This document shows positions 44,004 to 50,646 of a stretch of DNA of 50,646 nt, one piece after another. The position numbers were made by a program, and so were the translations under genes. The stretch is from Rhodospirillaceae bacterium (lineage in GTDB: Bacteria; Pseudomonadota; Alphaproteobacteria; Rhodospirillales; Casp-alpha2): the NCBI GenBank assembly GCA_002696205.1, contig NZRL01000206.1, positions 17,483 to 68,128 of the forward strand, written 5' to 3'. Each line of letters starts with the position of its first letter. Position 1 is the stretch's first letter. Below the pieces are notes generated by a model. It did no database searches. It worked only from the letters and a program-made list of their open reading frames with translations, and had not been told where the DNA came from.

Positions 44004-45005
44004 TCAGTTGAGCGACCCGGCACCGGCCCCCGTGGTCAACACGACCTTACCGGTCGATTTGCGCGACAGCAGCATGTTCATGGCGTCCTTCACATCGGCC
44101 AGGTCGAAGACATGGCTGACATGGGGGCGCAGGTCGCCCGCCGCCATCCAACCCAGAAGCTCGCCGAAGGAATCTTCCAACAGGTCCGGGTCGAGCACCC
44201 GATGCGCCCCCCAGTAGAACCCGAGGACCGAGAGGTTCTTGACCAGCAGGATATTGGCCGGGATCTGCGGCACCGTTCCGGATGCGAAACCGACGACCAG
44301 AATCCGCCCGCCCTGCACGGTGCAACGAAGCGAGGCATCGAAGGCCGATCCGCCGACCGGATCGTAAACGCAATCGACCCCGCGCCCGTCGGTCAGTTGC
44401 TTGACCCGCTGGCGGATGTCTTCCTCGCGGTAGTCGATCAGATGGTCGGCGCCGTATTGCTTCGCGACGGCAAGCTTGTCCGGGCCGCCCGCCGTGGCGA
44501 TCACGGTGGCGCCCATTTTCTTGGCGATTTCGACGGCGGTCAGGCCGACGCCGCCGGCGGCGCCATGGACCAGCAAGGTCTCCCCCGCCTGTAATTTCAA
44601 TTTATCGCGCAGGCCGACATGGGACGTGCCGTAGACGATGGGAAAGGCGGCGGCGGAGATGAAATCCAGGTTGTCCGGAATGGCATAGACGGTCGAGGCA
44701 TCGGTCACGGCCTCGGACGCATAGCCGCCGTAATGCACTGTCGCCATGACGCGGTCGCCGGGCTTCACACGGGTCACGCCCGGCGCCACTTCCAGCACCT
44801 CACCCGCGACCTCCAGGCCCGGGGAAAACGGGAACGGCGGCTTCACCTGGTATTGGCCCTTGCACATCAGGGTATCGGCGAAATTGATCCCCGCCGCATG
44901 AACCTTGAGGCGCACCGCGCCGTTGGTCATCGGGGGTTCGGGGGCGTCATCGACGCAGGAAAGGGCATCGATGCCGTCGAATGTGGTGCAGACAACCGCG
45001 CGCAT
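44004..45005 (-). CDS. NADPH:quinone oxidoreductase (zinc-less MDR family)
   Basis: The 333-aa medium-chain reductase resembles Qor/zeta-crystallin: LKVHAAGINFADTLMCKGQY, PFPFSPGLEVAGEVLEVAPG, RVMATVHYGGYASEAV, LLVHGAAGGVGLTAVEIAKK (the cofactor-binding AAGGVG), DHLIDYREEDI and VDCVYDPVGG. It should reduce quinones or enone/enoyl substrates with NADPH. ATG 45005 has AAGGAG six bases upstream; the frame extends to 45116. The 3' end of this gene was copied along with the neighbouring kinase. Confidence 0.92.
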   Translation of the reverse strand: MRAVVCTTFDGIDALSCVDDAPEPPMTNGAVRLKVHAAGINFADTLMCKGQYQVKPPFPFSPGLEVAGEVLEVAPGVTRVKPGDRVMATVHYGGYASEAVTDASTVYAIPDNLDFISAAAFPIVYGTSHVGLRDKLKLQAGETLLVHGAAGGVGLTAVEIAKKMGATVIATAGGPDKLAVAKQYGADHLIDYREEDIRQRVKQLTDGRGVDCVYDPVGGSAFDASLRCTVQGGRILVVGFASGTVPQIPANILLVKNLSVLGFYWGAHRVLDPDLLEDSFGELLGWMAAGDLRPHVSHVFDLADVKDAMNMLLSRKSTGKVVLTTGAGAGSLN

Positions 45006-45176
45006 GGGGTCTCCTTCGGGTCTTCCTGTCTTTTGCGGCCGGGCGGCCGAAGCTTGATTTCGGGCCGGAATTGGCCAAGGTTGCGCAACCTGACCATAAC
45101 GGGCGGCAAAGGGCAACGGCTCCGCCGCCGGCCCGTTGGGAATTCAAGACAAGAAGCCAAGGAAAAGAGAGACGGT

Positions 45177-45755
45177 ATGCGCGGTTATTTCGGGATCGGC
45201 GTCGAAGGCATTTCCAAGACCATGAACGTGGGCAACCTGTTCCGCACGGGCCATGCCTTCGGCGCGTCCTTCGCCTTCACCGTCGACGCGACCTACGAGC
45301 GGACCGAAGGCCAGAAATCCGACACCTCGAAAAGCGGCGGGCATATGCCGTTCTACAGTTTCCCCGACGCGGACCATCTGATGCTGCCTGAAGGCTGCCG
45401 CCTGGTCGGGGTCGAATTGCTGGAAAACGCGTCGGAATTGCCGAGCTTCCGCCACCCGCAGCAGGCGGCCTATGTCCTGGGGCCCGAACGGGGCGAATTG
45501 AGCCCCCAGATGATCGCGCGCTGCGATCACGTCATTCAGATTCCCATGGCTTTCTGCGTCAACGTCGGGATCGCGGGGGCCATCGTGATGTACGACCGGC
45601 TGATCAGCCTTGGCCGGTTCGCGCCGCGCCCGATCGGCGAAGGCGGACCGACGGAAGACCTGCCCGATCACCAGTTCGGCGGGCGTTTCTCACGCAAGGA
45701 ACGAGAACGGATGGCGGATTTCGAAGACACGCCGCCGGAAGTCTACAACAAGTAG
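45177..45755 (+). CDS. SpoU/TrmH-family RNA methyltransferase
   Basis: The 192-aa protein has SPOUT-knot features: YFGIGVEGISKTMNVGNLFR (motif 1, N-V-G-N-L-F-R), FTVDATYERTEG, YVLGPERGELSPQMIARCDH (motif 2) and IQIPMAFCVNVGIAGAIVMY (motif 3, here CVNVGIAGAI instead of the usual SLNVSVAAAI). It should 2'-O-methylate tRNA or rRNA using SAM; the target is unknown. It lacks an extra RNA-binding N-domain. An AAGG-rich site precedes the ATG. It is divergent from the oxidoreductase gene. Confidence 0.9.
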   Translation: MRGYFGIGVEGISKTMNVGNLFRTGHAFGASFAFTVDATYERTEGQKSDTSKSGGHMPFYSFPDADHLMLPEGCRLVGVELLENASELPSFRHPQQAAYVLGPERGELSPQMIARCDHVIQIPMAFCVNVGIAGAIVMYDRLISLGRFAPRPIGEGGPTEDLPDHQFGGRFSRKERERMADFEDTPPEVYNK

Positions 45756-45773
45756 GGGCGCTGCCCCGGGGAC

Positions 45774-46865
45774 CTACTCACCGGCCCGGTTCCATCCGGC
45801 CTCGGGCCGCACCTGGCCGATCACCGACCCTTCCCAGTTCGTCACCGGCATCTCCAGGAACGGCGCCAGTTCGGCCTTTCCGGCATCCGCATCGACCGCC
45901 CCCAGCCAGGCCAGCAGATGCGCCATCACCACGTCCGACGCCCGCTTGGTGCCGTCCTCGGCCTTGACCGCGATGCCCAGTGCCGGGCGGCCGGCATGCG
46001 CCGGCAGGATCGCGGTATGCACGCCCTCGGCCCCGGTCTTGGTCGCGAACACGGGCGCCCCCGTCCGCTTGGCCGTGGCGATCCCCGCCGACATGGCGGC
46101 GACGTCCAGCCGCCCGCGCCCGGAAACCATGAAATTGTGTTTCGCCATCGATTCGCGGATGCGCGTGACCGCCGCCGTCCGCACGGGGCCCAGCTTTGCC
46201 GCATCGGGCCCGGCCATTTTCGCCACGGCGCGGGCCAGCGCCGACAAGGGCATGCCGTAGACCGGAATGCCGCAACCGTCGACACCGCGCCCAGTGCCCG
46301 ACAATTCGGCCCCGCCCATTTCGGATAGAACGTCGTACAACCGCTTCTGCACCGGGTGGTCGGCCTGGATATAGCCCGCCGTCGGCTCGCCCAGATGCAG
46401 GGCCGTCGCGAGAAAGCCCGAATGTTTGCCCGAACAATTGTTGTGCAGTTTGCAGGGCGCTTCGCCCCGTTTGATCAGGCCGTTCGCCGCCATCTCGTCA
46501 CCGGGGACCTGCGGCCCGCATTCCAGATCGCCCTCGCCCAGACCCAAGTCGGAAAGCCAGGCCTCGACCGCCATCACATGCGCCGCCGAGGCGGAATGCG
46601 ACGCACAGGCCAACGCGATGCGCTCGTCATTGAGACCCCAGCGATCCGCCGTTCCGGTCTCGATCAGGGCCATCGCCTGCAGCGGCTTGATCGCCGAACG
46701 GGGATAGATTTCACGGTCTGGCTCGCCCCAGGCATGGACGATCTCGCCCGCGGCGTCGGCGACCACGGCATGAACGCGGTGGCGGCTTTCGACCAGGGTG
46801 CCGCGCGTGACCTCGACGATCACGGGGCTGTCGGAACGGATTGAGGAGTGGATATGGTCGGTCAT
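45774..46865 (-). CDS. L-asparaginase, Rhizobium etli ReAV type
   Basis: The 363-aa protein is a class 3 asparaginase, unrelated to the E. coli enzymes. The SxxK dyad is S57-K60 (YPRSAIKPLQ), the second Ser is S89 (ACASHSAS), and the zinc-binding set is C144 and K147 (NNCSGKHSG) and C198 (DGCGIPVYGMP). All six sit nine residues after the ReAV positions I remember, so the active site looks intact. It converts asparagine to aspartate and ammonia. The frame extends to 46922, but ATG 46865 is followed by the conserved start. It is convergent with the methyltransferase gene. Confidence 0.92.
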   Translation of the reverse strand: MTDHIHSSIRSDSPVIVEVTRGTLVESRHRVHAVVADAAGEIVHAWGEPDREIYPRSAIKPLQAMALIETGTADRWGLNDERIALACASHSASAAHVMAVEAWLSDLGLGEGDLECGPQVPGDEMAANGLIKRGEAPCKLHNNCSGKHSGFLATALHLGEPTAGYIQADHPVQKRLYDVLSEMGGAELSGTGRGVDGCGIPVYGMPLSALARAVAKMAGPDAAKLGPVRTAAVTRIRESMAKHNFMVSGRGRLDVAAMSAGIATAKRTGAPVFATKTGAEGVHTAILPAHAGRPALGIAVKAEDGTKRASDVVMAHLLAWLGAVDADAGKAELAPFLEMPVTNWEGSVIGQVRPEAGWNRAGE

Positions 46866-46971
46866 GCCTTCCCATGCCACCGAACGGCGGCGCTGGCAAG
46901 CATCGAGGTCAGGTCCACCCATCCGCCATGCCGGACTTGAGACGAAGCGCCGTCCCGGCTATCTATTGGCC

Positions 46972-47490
46972 ATGTTGAAACGACCCGCCCTTCCCGTCCT
47001 GATCCTCCTTGCGGCGCTGGCCGCCCTTTTGACCCCGACCGCCGCCCGCGCGGCGCCGGAATTGATCGGCCTGTTCGGCGATTGGGAGGCCTATACGGCA
47101 ACCGAAGCCGGCAACAAGATCTGCTACATGGGCTCCGAGCCGAAGAAGATGGAGGGCAAGTACACCCAACGCGGCCGCGTGGTGATGCTGGTCACCCACC
47201 GGCCGAAGGACAAGGAGAAGGGCATCGTCTCGATCACCACGGGCTATACGTACAAGAGCGGCTCGGACGTATCGGTGGAGATCGGCGGCGCGACCTTCAA
47301 GCTGTTCACGGCGGGTGAACACGCCTTCGCCGAGGAAGGCGCCGACGCGAAACTGGTCCAATCGATGATCCGGGGGGCGGACATGGTCGTGCAGGGAACC
47401 TCGTCGCGCGGCACCCTGACCACCGACACCTATTCCCTGACCGGCTTCACCGCCGCCTGGAAAGCCATCGGCAAGGCCTGCGGCGTCTAG
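46972..47490 (+). CDS. Invasion-associated locus B (IalB) family periplasmic protein
   Basis: The 172-aa precursor has a signal peptide (about 1-27, ending TAARA) and the IalB pattern GDWEAYTATEAGNKICYMGS, RGRVVMLVTHRP, VSITTGYTYKSGSDVSVEIG, FAEEGADAKLVQSMIRGADM, TDTYSLTGFTAAWKAIGKAC. Two cysteines, C51 and C170, probably form a disulfide. IalB proteins are common in alphaproteobacteria; outside Bartonella no invasion role is implied and the function is unknown. ATG 46972 is chosen because it starts the signal peptide; the open frame reaches to 46798. It is monocistronic, ahead of rlmN. Confidence 0.88.
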   Translation: MLKRPALPVLILLAALAALLTPTAARAAPELIGLFGDWEAYTATEAGNKICYMGSEPKKMEGKYTQRGRVVMLVTHRPKDKEKGIVSITTGYTYKSGSDVSVEIGGATFKLFTAGEHAFAEEGADAKLVQSMIRGADMVVQGTSSRGTLTTDTYSLTGFTAAWKAIGKACGV

Positions 47491-47627
47491 TCGCAAATCC
47501 CGATCCCGCCGCCAGCCCGGCGAGGCCGGGATTTCGGGCCGCGAGGACAAGGACGTTGATTTGCGCGGATCAAAAGGTTCGCGTTTATCCGTTGGGATAC
47601 CGCCCCGGACGCGCTATATGAGGGCCC

Positions 47628-48824
47628 ATGACGACGGAATCGACCCAGAACGCGCAAATGGGCGCGCCCGAGACGAGCGGCAAGACCAACCTGGTCGGCC
47701 TGTCGCGCGAGGAACTCGCGCGTGAAATCGCCGCCGTCGGCGAAAAGCCGTTCCGCGCGAAGCAGCTTTGGCATTGGATCTATCATCAGGGCGAGACCGA
47801 TTTCGCCCAGATGACGACCCTGGCCAAGCCGCTGCGCGAAAAGCTGGACGAGGTTTTCGAAGTGCGCCGCCCGAACGTCAGCCGCGAGCAGACGTCCGAG
47901 GACCGCACGCGCAAATGGCTGGTCAAATTCGACGACGGGAACGAGGCCGAAACCGTCTACATCCCCGAAGACGACCGGGGCGCGATCTGCATTTCGTCGC
48001 AGGTCGGCTGCACCCTGACCTGCACGTTCTGCCATACCGGCACGCAGAAGCTGGTGCGCAACCTGACGTCGGACGAAATCGTCAGTCAGTTCATGGTCGC
48101 CCGCGATTCCTACGGCGAATGGCCGACGCCCAGGGACGGCGGGCGGATGATTTCCAACATCGTCATGATGGGCATGGGCGAACCGCTGTTCAATTACGAC
48201 AACGTCGCCAAAGCCCTGCGCATCATTATGGACGGCGAAGGCATTGCGCTGTCGAAACGACGGATCACGCTGTCGACCTCGGGCGTCGTGCCGATGATGG
48301 AAAAATGCGGCGAGGACCTGGGCGTAAATCTCGCCGTGTCGCTGCATGCGGTGACGGACGAGCTGCGCGACATCCTGGTGCCGATCAACAAGAAGTATCC
48401 GTTGAAGGAATTGATCCGCGCCTGCCGCAGCTATCCGGGAGCCAACAATGCCCGGCGCATCACCTTCGAATACGTGATGCTGAAAGGCGTCAACGACACC
48501 GAGGCCGACGCGCGGCAGCTCCTGCGCCTGGTCAAGGGCATCCCGGCCAAATTCAACCTGATCCCGTTCAACGCCTGGCCGGGCGCCCCCTATGAATGCT
48601 CGACCCCCGAAGCCATGGACAAGTTCGTGCGCATCCTCAACGACGGCGGATTTTCCTCGCCGATCCGCCAGCCGCGCGGCCGCGACATCATGGCGGCCTG
48701 CGGCCAGTTGAAATCGGCCAGCGAGCGCGAACGAATCCGCCGCATGACCCAGCGGATCGAACAATTGGTCCCCGACGATGGCGAGGCCGGCCCGGCCGCC
48801 GGGACCACGGCGGGCAATGGCTGA
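47628..48824 (+). CDS. rlmN: Dual-specificity 23S rRNA/tRNA m2A methyltransferase RlmN
   Basis: The 398-aa radical SAM enzyme methylates C2 of A2503 in 23S rRNA and of A37 in some tRNAs. The cluster motif is C128-x3-C132-x2-C135 ([10 protein letters not shown]); [49 protein letters not shown] and [13 protein letters not shown] follow, and C358 (AACGQL) is the expected catalytic methyl-carrying cysteine. Length is normal with a short Gly/Ala-rich C-tail. The next gene starts within its last codons. Confidence 0.97.
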   Translation: MTTESTQNAQMGAPETSGKTNLVGLSREELAREIAAVGEKPFRAKQLWHWIYHQGETDFAQMTTLAKPLREKLDEVFEVRRPNVSREQTSEDRTRKWLVKFDDGNEAETVYIPEDDRGAICISSQVGCTLTCTFCHTGTQKLVRNLTSDEIVSQFMVARDSYGEWPTPRDGGRMISNIVMMGMGEPLFNYDNVAKALRIIMDGEGIALSKRRITLSTSGVVPMMEKCGEDLGVNLAVSLHAVTDELRDILVPINKKYPLKELIRACRSYPGANNARRITFEYVMLKGVNDTEADARQLLRLVKGIPAKFNLIPFNAWPGAPYECSTPEAMDKFVRILNDGGFSSPIRQPRGRDIMAACGQLKSASERERIRRMTQRIEQLVPDDGEAGPAAGTTAGNG

Positions 48825-49215
48825 TCCCACACCTGGCTCCGGGGATCAGCGGATCGAAATCGCCGATTTCCCGCATCGCGTCCGCACCTCCGTCTGCGGC
48901 ATCGTCATCGCCGACACCACCCAGGCCAAGATCCTGCGCGAGACCGGCCATCCGGCCGTGTTCTATTTCCCGCCGGACGACGTGCGGATCGCCGATTTCC
49001 TGACGCCGACGGATAAATCCACGATCTGCCCCTACAAGGGTGCGGCGTCCTATTGGACATTCCGCCTGGGCGATCACGGGGAAGACAACCTCGCCTGGGC
49101 CTATCCCGATCCCATCCCTGCCTGCGCCGCGATCCGGGGCTATCTTGCGTTCTATTGGGACCGCATGGATTGCTGGTTCGTCGACGACGCGCAGATTCAG
49201 GCGCCGCCATCGTGA
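48817..49215 (+). CDS. DUF427 domain protein
   Basis: The 132-aa protein has the DUF427 beta-tent fold sequence: [72 protein letters not shown] and [10 protein letters not shown]. The fold is known; the function is not. The ATG at 48817 overlaps the rlmN stop by eight bases, so translation is coupled. A longer frame from 48778 is less likely because 48817 begins just before the conserved region. The next gene's GTG overlaps its stop by four bases. Confidence 0.9.
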   Translation: MADPTPGSGDQRIEIADFPHRVRTSVCGIVIADTTQAKILRETGHPAVFYFPPDDVRIADFLTPTDKSTICPYKGAASYWTFRLGDHGEDNLAWAYPDPIPACAAIRGYLAFYWDRMDCWFVDDAQIQAPPS

Positions 49216-50646
49216 CCGGGGCGAAGACCGATAAAAAGGCGACGTCGTTCCGCCCCGGGCGACGGTTCCTGACCGTCCCGACCGAGGGGTGGAAGCCTTA
49301 TGTCCTGCTGACGATTTTCTGCCTTGTCCTGTTCCTGCCGGGAATCGGATCCCTGCCGCCGCTCGACCGGGACGAAGCACGTTTCGCCCAGGCCACCGCG
49401 CAGATGCTGGAAACCGGCGATTTCATCGATATCCGCTTTCAGGACCAGCCGCGCCACAAGAAGCCCGCCGGAATCCATTGGCTGCAGGCCGCGAGCGTCC
49501 ATTGGCTGTCGTCGGTGGAGGCGCGGGAAATCTGGGCCTACCGCGTTCCCTCCGTCTTCGGCGCCTGGGCCGCCGTGCTTCTGACGTTCGCGTTGGGCAG
49601 TCTTCTTTTCGACCGCAAAACGGGTTTCGCCGCCGGCGCCATGCTGGCCGCCTCGACCTTGCTGATCCTGGAGGCTCATCAGGCCAAGACCGATGCGGTC
49701 CTGTTGGCCTGCGTCCTGGCCCAGCAATTGGCGCTGGCGCGGCATTACATGGCGGCGAAGGCGGGCGACGGCCCGCCCGGCGTCGGCTGGTCGCTGCTGT
49801 TCTGGCTGGCCGTCGCGGCGGGCATCCTGATCAAGGGACCGCTGGGGGCGCTGATCTCCGTCCTGACCATCGCGGCGCTGGCCATCGCCGACCGCTCGGG
49901 CAAGTGGGTCAAGGGACTTGGCTGGCTCTGGGGCCTGCCCCTGGCCGCTGTCCTCGCCCTGCCCTGGTTCATCCTGATCGGGGACAAGACCGGCGACGGC
50001 GACAGCGGCGGTTTCGTGATGACCGCGATCACCACGGACCTGATTCCCAAATTGCTGGGCGGTCAGGAATCCCACGGCGCGCCGCCGGGATATTACGTCC
50101 TGACCATGCTGCTGTTCTTCTGGCCGGCGGTGTTCCTGGCCTGGCCGTCGCTTTGGCGGGCCTGGAAGGAACGCACGGATCCGGCCCTGCGGTTCTGTCT
50201 GGCTTGGCTGGTGCCCGCCTGGATCCTGTTCGAATTGATCCCGACGAAGCTGCCCCACTACGTCTTGCCGATGTATCCGGCGCTGGCCCTGATCTGCGCC
50301 CACTCGGCGATCGCCGTGCTGGACGGCAGCGCCCCCTGGTACGATAAGCGCCTGCTGTGGGTGACCGGCGGGCTTTGGGCGCTGATCGGCCTGATTTTGG
50401 GCGGGGCCGCCGCTTACCTACCAGTCCATTTCGGTGCTGAAACGTCCTGGCACACTTGGTTCTTCATCGGCTTCGCGCTTTACCTGCTGGCCACCACGGC
50501 GGCCGCGATGAAACATCACGTGATGAACGAAGCCCTGGAAAATTCCCTGATTTCCGGCGGCATTCTGACGGCCATGGTGATCTGGCTGATGGTCGCCGGG
50601 TTTCAGCCCATGTGGGTGGCGCGGGACGCCGCGCGCGCCGTGGCCG
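49212..50646 (+). CDS. Glycosyltransferase family 39 (ArnT-like), 3' end outside window
   Basis: The frame is open from GTG at 49212 to the window edge (478 codons so far). After a short cytoplasmic start come a membrane helix (YVLLTIFCLVLFLPGIGSLP), the catalytic first loop PLDRDEARFAQATAQMLETG with the D-x-D/E pattern, FQDQPRHKKPAGIHWLQA, and then many helices. This is the ArnT/PMT-type family that transfers a sugar from undecaprenyl phosphate to lipid A or protein in the periplasm. The GTG overlaps the DUF427 stop (GTGA), so the start is supported by coupling. rlmN, the DUF427 gene and this gene form one run. Confidence 0.88.
   Translation, partial: MTGAKTDKKATSFRPGRRFLTVPTEGWKPYVLLTIFCLVLFLPGIGSLPPLDRDEARFAQATAQMLETGDFIDIRFQDQPRHKKPAGIHWLQAASVHWLSSVEAREIWAYRVPSVFGAWAAVLLTFALGSLLFDRKTGFAAGAMLAASTLLILEAHQAKTDAVLLACVLAQQLALARHYMAAKAGDGPPGVGWSLLFWLAVAAGILIKGPLGALISVLTIAALAIADRSGKWVKGLGWLWGLPLAAVLALPWFILIGDKTGDGDSGGFVMTAITTDLIPKLLGGQESHGAPPGYYVLTMLLFFWPAVFLAWPSLWRAWKERTDPALRFCLAWLVPAWILFELIPTKLPHYVLPMYPALALICAHSAIAVLDGSAPWYDKRLLWVTGGLWALIGLILGGAAAYLPVHFGAETSWHTWFFIGFALYLLATTAAAMKHHVMNEALENSLISGGILTAMVIWLMVAGFQPMWVARDAARAVA

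Overview
The window is GC-rich, gene-dense DNA from what looks like an alphaproteobacterium, probably in or near the Rhodospirillales. The pointers are a GcrA cell-cycle regulator, a YtoQ-family protein, a DUF6505-like protein, an IalB-family periplasmic protein, an rpmI-rplT-pheS-pheT operon lying apart from thrS-infC, and a MAR-R-P-M type IF-3 N-terminus. This is inferred from gene content; no 16S gene is present. I see no insertion sequence, integrase, prophage or CRISPR array, so this reads as ordinary chromosome with a few accessory modules.

Layout. 1-1158: end of thrS, infC with a probable AUA start, and a tiny basic ArfA-like gene with an intrinsic terminator inside its reading frame. 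1175-4063: methylmalonyl-CoA mutase (minus) and gcrA (plus), separated by an AT-rich promoter region with DnaA boxes. 4302-7912: ACT-domain protein, Nudix hydrolase, YtoQ protein, proline iminopeptidase, PagL-like outer-membrane lipid A deacylase and tRNA-Arg(CCT). 8021-12420 (minus): FecI-type sigma factor, FecR and TonB-dependent receptor with Fur-like boxes. 12443-14485 (minus): bufA-bufB-bufC, a bufferin RiPP metallophore operon (Cys-rich secreted peptide, MNIO/DUF692 enzyme, DUF2063 partner). This is the most interesting system here. 14654-17004: DUF6505-like protein, secreted trypsin-like/PDZ protease, conserved hypothetical.

17007-23500: CaiB-type CoA-transferase and serine-glyoxylate-type aminotransferase (minus), divergent from a FAD/Fe-S D-2-hydroxyacid dehydrogenase and a GntR/FCD regulator. 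Together they look like a small 2-hydroxyacid/glyoxylate module. 23603-25796: membrane class III nucleotide cyclase, then a HAD phosphatase at the end of the rpmI-rplT-pheS-pheT operon (29958 down to 24990). 30167-34269: unknown Lys/Gly-rich membrane protein, cobalamin synthesis CbiB (AdoCbl is the cofactor of the mutase at 1175-3325) and acetoacetyl-CoA synthetase. 34272-38632: two GcvA-like LysR regulators, an enoyl-CoA hydratase-DUF1330 pair, a VOC protein and a DUF1127 protein.

38749-50646: EamA and MFS transporters, two tandem paralogous membrane histidine kinases whose duplication carried the 3' end of the neighbouring quinone oxidoreductase gene, that oxidoreductase, a SpoU-type methyltransferase, a ReAV-type asparaginase, an IalB protein, rlmN, a DUF427 protein and a glycosyltransferase-39 gene cut by the window end. 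All assignments come from reading the sequence and remembered family features; no database search was run.
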